Assembly (NCBI GenBank): GCA_017431345.1
Contig: JAFRLH010000078.1
Location: forward strand, 19,721 to 83,720
Direction: 5' to 3'
DNA length: 64,000 nucleotides
Source of the DNA: Lachnospiraceae bacterium
GTDB taxonomy: Bacteria; Bacillota; Clostridia; Lachnospirales; Lachnospiraceae
Part shown: positions 1 to 8,702 of the stretch, in pieces
Numbering within the stretch: position 1 is the stretch's first letter
Layout of the letters: each line of letters opens with the position of its first letter
Notes under the pieces: generated by a model
The model's database searches: none
What the model was told of the DNA's origin: nothing
What the model saw: only the letters and a program-made list of their open reading frames with translations
Made by a program: the position numbers and the translations under genes

Positions 1-891
1 GGAGCCTCCCGGACGGCCTTTGAGGATGAGGGCTACGGGCGGATCTATGCTGCGGCAAACGGCTTCTGGCTGACGCAGCGGGAAGAGGACGGCGGCATGG
101 ACGACGCAGTTTATGTCAGCCCGGACGGGACGCAGCGCAGAGTCTATCCCGCGGAGCGCCCTGTCGGCGTCTCGGAGGACGGCTCGGTGGTCGCGCTGGA
201 GGCTTTTCCGGAGAAGGGAGGACCGGACCTGATCGCGCGCATCGGCGGAGAGGAGACTGTGAGGGCGTACCCGGAGGAGTCGGAATCTCTTGTGTTCTGC
301 GGGGTCAGCGGGAAAGAGATCATCTTCCTTGCCAATAATTATGAAAAGAAGACTTCGGACCTGTATTCCATGAACGCTGTCAACGCGCGCCTCACGCACC
401 TGGGGAAGGTCAGCATTCCGTACGAAGAAGAAAACGCATTTTTCGGGAGCTATCCGGAACCGAAGGGCTTTCAGATGATCCGGAAAGGTGTGGTGGTGAC
501 CTTTGGCTGGTACGAGGGAACCGGACACTTTCTTTATCAGAGCGCGTCCTTCAGGGCCGTGCCCGGAGAGGAAAACAGCCTTAAGCTGACGGCTGAGAAT
601 GTCCTGGACGAAGAGCCTGAGAAAGAGAAATTCAGCGTTTTTTACAAGGACACCGACTACAATAAGGACCCGCATCGGATTATCCAGACGGCGGAATATA
701 TCGGCGATACGGCATATGTGATCACAGCCCTCGCCGGGCGCGCGCCGGAGGACGACATCGGCTGGCGGGAGGCTTTTCACTGCACCGAGATGGACTGGGA
801 CCGGATCGAGCGGCCTGATTTTGCCGGAAAAGGGCAAAATAAGGCTTCCGGCAAGGTGGAGCCGATCACGAAGGTGATCTTTTCCGAATAA
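1..891 (+). CDS. Hypothetical protein, 5' end outside window
   Basis: The reading frame is open from base 1, so the gene begins upstream of the window; an internal ATG at 97 is not a convincing start. The visible 296 residues have no family motif I recognise. They alternate short hydrophobic strands and acidic or Gly-rich turns (for example VVALEAFPEKGG and IIFLANNYEKKTSDLYSMN), which resembles a beta-propeller or other all-beta repeat protein. No membrane segment is visible in this part. It ends 51 bp before a secreted protein gene on the same strand, so the two may be co-transcribed. Function unknown. Confidence 0.6.
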   Translation, partial: GASRTAFEDEGYGRIYAAANGFWLTQREEDGGMDDAVYVSPDGTQRRVYPAERPVGVSEDGSVVALEAFPEKGGPDLIARIGGEETVRAYPEESESLVFCGVSGKEIIFLANNYEKKTSDLYSMNAVNARLTHLGKVSIPYEEENAFFGSYPEPKGFQMIRKGVVVTFGWYEGTGHFLYQSASFRAVPGEENSLKLTAENVLDEEPEKEKFSVFYKDTDYNKDPHRIIQTAEYIGDTAYVITALAGRAPEDDIGWREAFHCTEMDWDRIERPDFAGKGQNKASGKVEPITKVIFSE

Positions 892-942
892 TCAGGAAAA
901 CATTGAAAGGTATCACTATTTGAACAGGGAGGAGGCATGGGA

Positions 943-3441
943 ATGAAAAAGAATCTGAACCGGAACAGGCGGATGCGCCGTATGACTGCTATTCTGATGC
1001 TTTTTGCTTTGCTCGCGGCGTCGCCGGCCATGCACGCAGCGGCGGCACCGGCCACAGAGGAAACGGAGGAAGCGGCACAGGAGCGCGCGCTGACGGCGGA
1101 AGAACTCGATGAGCTCAATGAATCTCTGAATCCGGACGAAAACGGATTCTTCGCCTCCGTCTACAGCCGGCCTGAGGAGATCGACTGGACTCAGGTGTTC
1201 TATTCCGGTGCCGGCATCAGGGCTGAAATGACTGATGAGCAGGTCAGTGAGTACGAAGACAGAAACGGTCCCGCGGTCGCCGGACTGTTCGCCGTCCGCA
1301 AAGAAGATGTGGAGCGCTTCGTAAAGGAAAAAACCGGCACGGATTATGCCGAAGCCCTGAACGGTCTCTACGGAAACTGGGATGAGATCGACGACCTGTA
1401 TGTTCTGCAGCACGGCGACACAAATTACCGGCCCGTGGAATTCTTCGAGGGCACGGTATCGGAAGAGAACATCTATCATCTGCACTATATCGGCTCGGAT
1501 CCCGGCTCTTATCTGCCGGAGGAGGAAATGATCCTGACCGCGCGGATTGAAGACGGGGAATGGACTTATATCTCCAATCTGAAGGCAAACGTACCGGCGC
1601 CGCTGCCGCTGCTGACCATTGACTTCTATGAGGATGAGGAGAGCGCACCGGAGCTTTCACCCGCTTACGAGATCGAGATTGAGCAGAAACCTTCGGATGA
1701 GCCCTTCAGCTGGTATTACGCCGTCATCACCGCGCAGACAGATGCCGTGAAGGTTGAGCTGACCCGCGCGGAAGACGACACGACGCTGGAAGAAATCCTG
1801 ATGCAGGAAGGTTATTACAGACCGGACGAAAGTCTTGCCGATTTCACACTGGATGAGGGTGAGTGTGCCGTGGTCAACGTCAACATGCCCTGGCATCCCG
1901 TCATCCGGATCAGTGCTTCCTGCGGCTCTTATTACGGAGATTATCTGTTCGGAAGCGACAACTGGAAACATCTGGAGGATGAAAACGGCATTCCGCTGCA
2001 GCGCGTCATCACAGGGCATGATATCAGCGCGGAGGACAGAGGACCGTACTACAGAGATGAGACCGGACTGGCCCGGTTCCTGGAGGGAGACTGGCTTTAC
2101 GAGGATGAGTCGACGGGTGAGGTCCTGGCGGCGATGCGGATCCGGGATTACCGTATGGCGGATCTGCTGATCTTCGAAGACAACGCGGAGATCGCTTTTG
2201 ACTACGGACATCTTCTGACGCCTGAGACAGGAGCACCCGACCTGATCAGCATCTCCTCCTATGACGAACACACGCTTGAAAGGCTTCCCGCCGGAATCGG
2301 CACAGGAGATTCTCTCGGAGATTATCTGATCGCAGCCCATCAGGAGGACGGTTTCCAGATCCTGGAGATGCTGCAGGTGAACAACGGCTACGGTGCGCTC
2401 GGAACCCTGCTCGGCACAGATGAAGACGAGGTGCTGTTCAGCTTCTACCGCTATGAAGGCGCGTACAGCTGGAAGGAGGCCTATAAGAACCTGCTCGCGG
2501 ATTGCCGGATCGAGACAGTTTTTGCCGAGGATGAAGAGGACTACAGCAATCTGTTTTACAGATGGTTCCTGTATGACATCGACAAAAACGGCATTCCGGA
2601 ACTGATTATCCAGCATGGAAGCTGTGAGGCGGATTATAACGCCGAACTCTACACCTTCCGGAACGGAAGCGTGCGCAGCATCCGGACGGACACCGGCGAA
2701 GAGCGGATCGGAATGGGTCACACGGCGCTGTGGACCGTGCCGGAGAAGAACGGCATTCTGCACTGCTGGGGCCATATGGGCAGCAGTCAGATCTGTGAGT
2801 GGACACTGAAAGGAACAACACTGGTACAGGGCGAGGTTCTGGCGGAAGAGTATCTGATGGATATGCCGGATGGAAGTGATCTGACCCGCCCGGACGAACT
2901 GGTGGGAAACGCCATCCCGCTCAGCTCCTTCGAGCCGGCCGAAACGCTGCCGATCGACTGGTATGAGCGCTGGGCCGACGTTTATGCGCAGGACGAAGAA
3001 CCTGAGGAAACGGAGTGGGCACAGGAGCCCGCCTTCTACAGTGAACTGAAACAGAACGGGGACGCAGAGGTTCTTGTCTGCCCGATGGACAAATACATGA
3101 ATCCGGGCGGGCGCATGGCCTATGCGGATCTTTTCAGGGAAGGCGTGCTGTATGAATACACCTCCGGCGACCTGAAGATCAGCTCGGAGCACTTCGCAGA
3201 CATGAACGGCGACGGACGGACCGATGTGATCCTGTATCTGAAGGAGCAGGGTTCGCAGGATCCGATGTACCGCGTCATTCTGGCATGGCAGGACAATGAA
3301 GTCTATGCCTATTCCAGTTTCGGCGCCTATGACGAAAATCTTCTGGCGGACGGCACCATCCGGTATGAAGAAACGTATCTGAAGTGCGGAATGCGGGTGC
3401 TGTTCCTGAGGGATCAGAGCTTTGCTTATTACATTCCGTAA
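943..3441 (+). CDS. Large secreted protein with EF-hand-like repeats
   Basis: This 832-residue protein has a clear export signal: a basic start (MKKNLNRNRRMRR), a hydrophobic core (AILMLFALLAAS) and an Ala-rich cleavage zone. I prefer ATG 943 to ATG 937 because the GGAGGAGG ribosome site almost touches 937. An acidic Glu/Thr-rich linker follows the signal. Two Asp-rich loops are visible late in the protein, YDIDKNGIPELI and DMNGDGRTDVILYL. They resemble the calcium-binding DxDxDG loops of VCBS/FG-GAP or dockerin-like repeats, so calcium-dependent folding outside the cell is plausible. No enzyme motif is recognisable. It is probably exported and cell-surface associated; function unknown. Confidence 0.7.
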   Translation: MKKNLNRNRRMRRMTAILMLFALLAASPAMHAAAAPATEETEEAAQERALTAEELDELNESLNPDENGFFASVYSRPEEIDWTQVFYSGAGIRAEMTDEQVSEYEDRNGPAVAGLFAVRKEDVERFVKEKTGTDYAEALNGLYGNWDEIDDLYVLQHGDTNYRPVEFFEGTVSEENIYHLHYIGSDPGSYLPEEEMILTARIEDGEWTYISNLKANVPAPLPLLTIDFYEDEESAPELSPAYEIEIEQKPSDEPFSWYYAVITAQTDAVKVELTRAEDDTTLEEILMQEGYYRPDESLADFTLDEGECAVVNVNMPWHPVIRISASCGSYYGDYLFGSDNWKHLEDENGIPLQRVITGHDISAEDRGPYYRDETGLARFLEGDWLYEDESTGEVLAAMRIRDYRMADLLIFEDNAEIAFDYGHLLTPETGAPDLISISSYDEHTLERLPAGIGTGDSLGDYLIAAHQEDGFQILEMLQVNNGYGALGTLLGTDEDEVLFSFYRYEGAYSWKEAYKNLLADCRIETVFAEDEEDYSNLFYRWFLYDIDKNGIPELIIQHGSCEADYNAELYTFRNGSVRSIRTDTGEERIGMGHTALWTVPEKNGILHCWGHMGSSQICEWTLKGTTLVQGEVLAEEYLMDMPDGSDLTRPDELVGNAIPLSSFEPAETLPIDWYERWADVYAQDEEPEETEWAQEPAFYSELKQNGDAEVLVCPMDKYMNPGGRMAYADLFREGVLYEYTSGDLKISSEHFADMNGDGRTDVILYLKEQGSQDPMYRVILAWQDNEVYAYSSFGAYDENLLADGTIRYEETYLKCGMRVLFLRDQSFAYYIP

Positions 3442-3448
3442 CAGAGCA

Positions 3449-3477
3449 TTGTTTTGACAGGCAAAATATGTTAGAAT
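3449..3477 (+). promoter_or_regulatory. Candidate sigma-A promoter for the aminotransferase gene
   Basis: TTGTTT at 3449-3454 and TAGAAT at 3472-3477 are separated by 17 bp, just after the stop codon of the secreted-protein gene. A TTGACA at 3454 would fit better as a -35 box but stands only 12 bp from this -10 box. Assignment by eye. Confidence 0.4.
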
Positions 3478-3489
3478 CGCCTTTGATAA

Positions 3490-3507
3490 TTGTATACAAG
3501 TGTACAA
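3490..3507. promoter_or_regulatory. Operator-like palindrome before the aminotransferase gene
   Basis: The perfect palindrome TTGTATACAA is followed one base later by TGTACAA, giving two overlapping TGTAYAC-type half-site groups. It lies just downstream of the candidate promoter and 24 bp before the ATG. The motif resembles GntR-family operators. A repressor bound here would block transcription of the aminotransferase gene. The regulator is not in the window. Confidence 0.4.
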
Positions 3508-3531
3508 AAACGATTCAAAGGAGTGAGACAT

Positions 3532-4830
3532 ATGAAACCCTATGCCGAGATGAGCCGTGAGGAGCTGCAGCAGGAGCTCGCGGAACTGAAGAAAGAGTAT
3601 CAGAAATATCAGCATTTGGAACTGCATCTGGATATGTCCCGCGGCAAACCCTGCCGGGAACAGCTGGACCTCTCGATGGGCATGATGGATGCGCTGTATT
3701 CCGGTGCCGACCTGACCTGTGAAGACGGAACGGACTGCCGTAATTACGGCGTGCTGGACGGAATTCACGAGGCGAAGGTTCTGCTGGGCGACATGATGGA
3801 GAATCACCCGGATAACATCATTATCTACGGTAATTCCTCCCTGAATATCATGTACGACACCGTCGCGCGCGCCATGACGCACGGCATCATGGGCGGCGTG
3901 CCGTGGTGCAAACAGGACAAAATCAGGTTCCTGTGCCCGGTCCCCGGCTATGACAGGCATTTCGCGATTACGGAGTACTTCGGAATCGATATGATCCCGG
4001 TCCCGATGTCTCCGACCGGGCCGGATATGGACCTGGTCGAAAAGCTGGTCTCGGAGGACGAGACCATCAAGGGTATCTGGTGCACCCCGAAGTATTCGAA
4101 TCCGCAGGGTTATTCGTACTCGAATGAGACAGTCAGACGCTTTGCGCGGCTGAAGCCGGCGGCCAAGGACTTCCGTATTTTCTGGGACAACGCGTACGGT
4201 ATTCATCATCTGTACGATGTGAACCAGGACTACCTGATCGAGATCCTCGCGGAATGCAAGCGGGCAGGCAATCCGGACCTGGTCTACAAATTTGCTTCGA
4301 CCTCCAAGATCACCTTCCCGGGAAGCGGAATCGCAGCGCTTGCGACGTCCGAGAACAACCTGGTGGACATCAAAAAACAGCTTAAAATCCAGACGATCGG
4401 TCACGATAAGGTGAATCAGCTGCGGCATGTTCGCTTCTTCGGCGATATCTGCGGCATGGTAGAGCACATGAGGAAGCACGCGGACATCATCCGGCCGAAG
4501 TTCGAGGCGGTGGAAGAGATTTTTGATAAGAACCTGAGCGGTCTGGAGATCGGTACCTGGACCAAGCCGAACGGCGGATACTTCATCAGCTTCGATGCAC
4601 TGCCGGGCTGTGCGAAGGAGATCGTGGCAAATGCCCAGAAGGCGGGTGTCAAGCTGACCGGTGCAGGCGCAACATGGCCGTACGGCAAAGATCCGCAGGA
4701 CTCGAATATCCGGATTGCGCCGACTTATCCGCCGCTGGAGGATCTGAAGATCGCGGCGGAGCTGTTTACGCTGTGTGTGCGGATTGTCAGCATCAAAAAG
4801 ATTCTGAAGGAAAAGAGTGCGGAAGCATAA
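3532..4830 (+). CDS. Class Ic-type aspartate aminotransferase family protein
   Basis: This 432-residue PLP-dependent aminotransferase belongs to the branch that includes the unusual bacterial aspartate aminotransferases (Pfam Asp_aminotransf/PF12897 type). The ATG at 3532 follows AAAGGAG. Near the N-terminus SRGKPC resembles the substrate-binding SRGKP segment of this branch. DNAYGIHHL carries the Asp and Tyr that contact the PLP ring. STSKITFPGSG contains the expected Schiff-base Lys. The likely reaction is amino-group transfer between aspartate or another amino acid and 2-oxoglutarate in the cytoplasm. It is preceded by a candidate promoter and palindrome and followed by a zinc-ribbon gene. 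The family is fairly sure; exact substrate is not. Confidence 0.85.
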   Translation: MKPYAEMSREELQQELAELKKEYQKYQHLELHLDMSRGKPCREQLDLSMGMMDALYSGADLTCEDGTDCRNYGVLDGIHEAKVLLGDMMENHPDNIIIYGNSSLNIMYDTVARAMTHGIMGGVPWCKQDKIRFLCPVPGYDRHFAITEYFGIDMIPVPMSPTGPDMDLVEKLVSEDETIKGIWCTPKYSNPQGYSYSNETVRRFARLKPAAKDFRIFWDNAYGIHHLYDVNQDYLIEILAECKRAGNPDLVYKFASTSKITFPGSGIAALATSENNLVDIKKQLKIQTIGHDKVNQLRHVRFFGDICGMVEHMRKHADIIRPKFEAVEEIFDKNLSGLEIGTWTKPNGGYFISFDALPGCAKEIVANAQKAGVKLTGAGATWPYGKDPQDSNIRIAPTYPPLEDLKIAAELFTLCVRIVSIKKILKEKSAEA

Positions 4831-4866
4831 GTTTTTATGACTTACGGGTCAGAAAGGAGCAGTATC

Positions 4867-5616
4867 ATGTTTTGTACCAGTTGCGGAAGTGAAGTTGCAG
4901 AGGGGCTGAAATTCTGTACAAACTGCGGCGCACCGATCGTTCCGGTGTCTCAGGCACCTGATCTGAATGAGGCGGCTGCGGCGATGGAAAATGCAGCACA
5001 GCAGAGCGCGGCCCAGGCAGCGGCACAGGCAGCGGATCCGTTTGAGCAGGTGATCCAGGAAGCACCGAAGGCACCGGATTATAATCCGTTTGAGCCCCAC
5101 AGCTCCCACCAGAATAACGCAGATGTGATTCCGCCGGTCGTACCGGCAGCGCCCCAGCAGGATACATACAATCAGCAGAATACATACAATCAGCAGGATA
5201 CGTTCAATCAGCAGAGCGACGCCGGCTCACAGAATGCTTACAGTCAGCAGAACACCTACACCCAGCAGAACGCCTACACCTATGATACGGATGCGGATTA
5301 TGTGCAGGATGCTTCCAAGATGAAGACCAAAACAGCACTGATCATCGCTTATCTGCTCGGACCGATCGGCTGGCTGATTGCCTGGTTTACGGGCGACCGG
5401 AATGACCCGCTGCTTCGTTTCCACATGAATCAGCTGCTGGTGCTGCAGATTCTCAATATTATCCTGAGACTTTTTGATGATGCGGATGCATTGGCTATGG
5501 TCGTTGTGCTCATCAGCATCTTCCTTATCGTCTGCTGGGTCATCGGTTTCATCGGCGCCATCAAGGGTCAGAAAAAGGCGATGCCGCTGCTTTCTGAGCT
5601 CAAGATTATCAAGTAA
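4867..5616 (+). CDS. Zinc-ribbon protein with Gln/Asn-rich linker and membrane helices
   Basis: The 249-residue protein starts at ATG 4867 behind GAAAGGAG. Its N-terminus MFCTSCGSEVAEG...FCTNCG is a two-CxxC zinc ribbon. A low-complexity linker follows (about residues 35-150), including direct repeats of the type YNQQNTYNQQDT. The last third holds a hydrophobic region, LIIAYLLGPIGWLIAWFTG and then LAMVVVLISIFLIVCWVIGFIGAIKG, that forms two or three membrane helices. The GDRNDPLLRFHMNQ segment between helices resembles DUF4870-type small membrane proteins. It is likely a membrane protein with a cytoplasmic zinc ribbon; role unknown. It lies directly before lepA. Confidence 0.75.
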   Translation: MFCTSCGSEVAEGLKFCTNCGAPIVPVSQAPDLNEAAAAMENAAQQSAAQAAAQAADPFEQVIQEAPKAPDYNPFEPHSSHQNNADVIPPVVPAAPQQDTYNQQNTYNQQDTFNQQSDAGSQNAYSQQNTYTQQNAYTYDTDADYVQDASKMKTKTALIIAYLLGPIGWLIAWFTGDRNDPLLRFHMNQLLVLQILNIILRLFDDADALAMVVVLISIFLIVCWVIGFIGAIKGQKKAMPLLSELKIIK

Positions 5617-5655
5617 GATATTTCTGCCGCAGAGCAGGAAAGGATTGTCAGTTTT

Positions 5656-7479
5656 ATGAGTGAAACATCAGGCGCTCAGCAGAATATACGGAATTTCTGC
5701 ATCGTGGCGCATATTGATCACGGGAAGTCCACGCTGGCGGACCGGATGATTGAACAGACCGGCCTTCTGACCAGCCGTGAGATGCAGGATCAGATCCTGG
5801 ACAATATGGACCTGGAGCGGGAACGCGGAATTACAATCAAGTCGCAGGCCGTGCGTCTGATTTACCGGGCGAAAGACGGGCAGGAGTATATCTTCAACCT
5901 GATCGACACCCCCGGACATGTTGATTTCAACTATGAAGTGAGCCGGTCCCTGGCCGCGTGCGACGGAGCCATTCTGGTCGTGGATGCGACTCAGGGAATC
6001 CAGGCCCAGACACTGGCCAATGTCTATCTGGCTCTGGAACATGACCTGGATGTCTTCCCGGTCATCAATAAGATCGATCTGCCCAGCGCCATGCCGGAAG
6101 AGGTGAAGCAGGAGATCGAGGACGTCATCGGCATTGAGGCGATGGACGCGCCGCTGATCTCCGCCAAGCAGGGGATCGGCATTGAAGATGTCCTGGAGGC
6201 GGTCGTCGCAAAGCTTCCCGCGCCGGACGGAGATCCGGAGGCACCGTTAAAAGCGCTGATCTTTGATTCACTGTATGATTCCTACAAGGGCGTCATTGTC
6301 TTCCTGCGGGTCCGCGACGGCAGACTCCGGAAGGGCATGAAGGTCAGAATGATGGCCAGCGGCGCCGAGGCCGAGGTGGTTGAAGTAGGCTACTTCGGAC
6401 CGGGACGTTTTATCCCCTGCGATGAGCTCGCCGCAGGTGCGGTCGGGTATTTCACCGCTTCGATCAAGAACATCCGCGACGCGCGGGTCGGCGATACGGT
6501 GACGGAGAAAAACCGCCCCTGCACAGAACCCCTGCCGGGCTACAAGAAAGCTCAGCCGATGGTTTACTGCGGCCTGTATCCCTCAGATTCAGCCCGCTAT
6601 CCGGACTTAAAGGATGCACTGGAAAAGCTGCAGCTCAACGACGCTGCGCTTTCTTTTGAGCCGGAGACCTCTCTGGCACTGGGCTTCGGCTTCCGCTGCG
6701 GCTTCCTCGGACTTCTGCATATGGAAGTCGTGCTGGAACGGCTGGAACGTGAATACGATCTGGACCTGATCTCCACAGCACCTGGCGTCATTTACAAAAT
6801 CTACAAGACAGACGGCACGATGGTGGAGCTGACCAATCCCTCCAATCTGCCCGATCCCTCTCAGATCGAGCGCATGGAGGAACCGATCGTGAACGCCGAG
6901 ATCATGGTCACGACCGATTACATCGGCCCGATCATGCAGCTGTGCCAGGAGCGCAGAGGCCGCTACCTGTCCACTGACTATATCGAGAAGACACGGGCAG
7001 TGCTCAAGTACGAACTTCCTCTGAATGAGATTATTTATGATTTCTTCGATGCACTGAAAAGCCGGTCCAGAGGCTATGCGTCCTTCGACTATGAGCTGAA
7101 GGCGTACGAACCCTCCACCCTGGTCAAAATGGACATTCTTGTCAACAAGGAGCCGGTGGATGCGCTGTCGTTCATCGTGCACGCGGACGGCGCCTACGAG
7201 CGCGGCCGCAAAATGTGCGAGAAGCTCAAGGACGAGATTCCGAGACAGTTGTTCGACGTCCCGATTCAGGCGGCCGTCGGCGGACGGATTATCGCCAGGG
7301 AAACCGTGAAGGCCATGCGCAAGGACGTTCTGGCCAAGTGCTACGGCGGCGATATTTCGAGAAAGAAGAAGCTGCTCGAGAAACAGAAGGAAGGCAAGAA
7401 ACGGATGCAGATCGTCGGAAACGTTGAAATTCCGAAGGAAGCATTCATGAACGTGCTGAAGCTGGACAGCGGAGACTGA
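5656..7479 (+). CDS. lepA: Elongation factor 4 (LepA) GTPase
   Basis: The 607-residue length is typical of LepA/EF4, a ribosome-binding translational GTPase that can back-translocate or remodel stalled ribosomes. The GTPase domain occupies about the first 190 residues, with the P-loop [20 protein letters not shown] (switch I), DTPGHVDF and the guanine-specificity motif NKIDLP. EF-Tu-like domain II, the EF-G-like domains and the LepA-specific C-terminal domain follow ([20 protein letters not shown] near the end). The gene overlaps hemW by one base (TGATG), the common clostridial lepA-hemW order. No defect is visible. Confidence 0.97.
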   Translation: MSETSGAQQNIRNFCIVAHIDHGKSTLADRMIEQTGLLTSREMQDQILDNMDLERERGITIKSQAVRLIYRAKDGQEYIFNLIDTPGHVDFNYEVSRSLAACDGAILVVDATQGIQAQTLANVYLALEHDLDVFPVINKIDLPSAMPEEVKQEIEDVIGIEAMDAPLISAKQGIGIEDVLEAVVAKLPAPDGDPEAPLKALIFDSLYDSYKGVIVFLRVRDGRLRKGMKVRMMASGAEAEVVEVGYFGPGRFIPCDELAAGAVGYFTASIKNIRDARVGDTVTEKNRPCTEPLPGYKKAQPMVYCGLYPSDSARYPDLKDALEKLQLNDAALSFEPETSLALGFGFRCGFLGLLHMEVVLERLEREYDLDLISTAPGVIYKIYKTDGTMVELTNPSNLPDPSQIERMEEPIVNAEIMVTTDYIGPIMQLCQERRGRYLSTDYIEKTRAVLKYELPLNEIIYDFFDALKSRSRGYASFDYELKAYEPSTLVKMDILVNKEPVDALSFIVHADGAYERGRKMCEKLKDEIPRQLFDVPIQAAVGGRIIARETVKAMRKDVLAKCYGGDISRKKKLLEKQKEGKKRMQIVGNVEIPKEAFMNVLKLDSGD

Positions 7480-8675
7480 TGCAGGATTTATCCATTTATA
7501 TTCACATCCCGTTCTGTGTCAGGAAGTGCGCTTACTGCGACTTTCTTTCCTCGCCGCAGGACGAAGAGACAAGGGAAAAATATGTGTGTGCGCTTGTGCG
7601 GAGCATCCGCGCAGGCGCCCCTTTTTGTGCTCCGGTTGAGCAAAATCAGGCCCATGAAGATTCCTGCAGTGCGGAGAAATGCAGAGCGGAGGATCGCCTG
7701 GTCCGGACCATCTATCTGGGCGGCGGGACCGCCTCGCTCCTTACGCCGGGGCAGATTCTGCGGATTCTGGAGGCGGTTTTTGATACATTCCGGGTGGATC
7801 CGGATGCGGAAATAACGCTCGAGTGCAATCCCGGAACCGCTTCGCCGGAAAATCTGCTCGCCTTCAGACGGTGCGATGTGAACCGCCTCTCCGTCGGTGT
7901 TCAGTCCATGAATGACCGGGAACTGGCCATGCTGGGGCGGATCCACACGGCGCAGGACGCTGTCCGCACAGTTCGGGCGGCCCGGGGAGCCGGCTTTGAA
8001 AACTTAAGTCTGGATCTGATGAGCGCACTGCCGGGGCAGGATTTTGAGACATTCCGGGCATCCCTGCACGGCATTATGCAGATGGAACCGGAACATCTTT
8101 CGGTCTACAGTCTCATCCTTGAAGAGGGGACGCCGCTGGCTGAGCGGGCCCTGAAAGGGACGCTTCCTGAAATTCCGGGTGACGAAGAAGACAGAAGGAT
8201 GTATTATTATACGCGGGAATATCTTGAACGGTTCGGGCTGGAGCAGTATGAAATCTCCAATTATGCCCTGCCGGGAAGACAGAGCAGTCACAATGTCGGA
8301 TACTGGACAGGACGTGAATATCTCGGCTTCGGCCTCGGAGCGGCGTCCTGGTATGCCGGAAGACGTTTTCATGTGACCCGCAGTCTGCAGCAGTTTATCG
8401 AGGATCCCTGTCATGAGAAGAACCTGGAGGAGATCTCCGTTTTGTCCCTGCGGGAACAGATGGAGGAATTTATGTTCCTGGGACTTCGCATGACGCAGGG
8501 TGTATCCGGAAAAGACTTTCTGCAGCGGTTCGGACAGGAGATGGACGAAGTCTACCGGGATCCGATCAGGCGCTTTACGGACGCGGGACTGCTCGTCAGA
8601 GAAGAAGACCGGATCCGGCTGACCTTCCGGGGACTGGATCTGGCAAATACGGTGATGGCAGAATTTCTGCTGTAA
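7479..8675 (+). CDS. hemW: HemW-type radical SAM protein
   Basis: The 398-residue protein starts with YIHIPFC followed by the radical-SAM cluster motif CxxxCxxC (CVRKCAYC), which binds a [4Fe-4S] cluster and S-adenosylmethionine. YLGGGTASLL and the ENLSLDLM region fit the HemN/HemW fold, and the C-terminal HemN domain (EQMEEFMFLGLRMTQGV) is present. HemW proteins are heme chaperones or coproporphyrinogen-oxidase-like enzymes. The extra N-terminal cysteine of true HemN is absent, so the HemW assignment is preferred. The Glu- and Cys-rich stretch at about residues 50-75 is longer than usual. Its start overlaps the lepA stop codon, implying coupled translation. Confidence 0.9.
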   Translation: MQDLSIYIHIPFCVRKCAYCDFLSSPQDEETREKYVCALVRSIRAGAPFCAPVEQNQAHEDSCSAEKCRAEDRLVRTIYLGGGTASLLTPGQILRILEAVFDTFRVDPDAEITLECNPGTASPENLLAFRRCDVNRLSVGVQSMNDRELAMLGRIHTAQDAVRTVRAARGAGFENLSLDLMSALPGQDFETFRASLHGIMQMEPEHLSVYSLILEEGTPLAERALKGTLPEIPGDEEDRRMYYYTREYLERFGLEQYEISNYALPGRQSSHNVGYWTGREYLGFGLGAASWYAGRRFHVTRSLQQFIEDPCHEKNLEEISVLSLREQMEEFMFLGLRMTQGVSGKDFLQRFGQEMDEVYRDPIRRFTDAGLLVREEDRIRLTFRGLDLANTVMAEFLL

Positions 8676-8702
8676 TGTCCGTACAATCGGAAAGGAATCA
8701 CC

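Noticed and set aside
1657-4479. Very long minus-strand open frame of 940 codons
   Set aside because: It runs opposite to two well-supported genes with good ribosome sites and motifs. Such antisense frames are common in GC-rich coding DNA.
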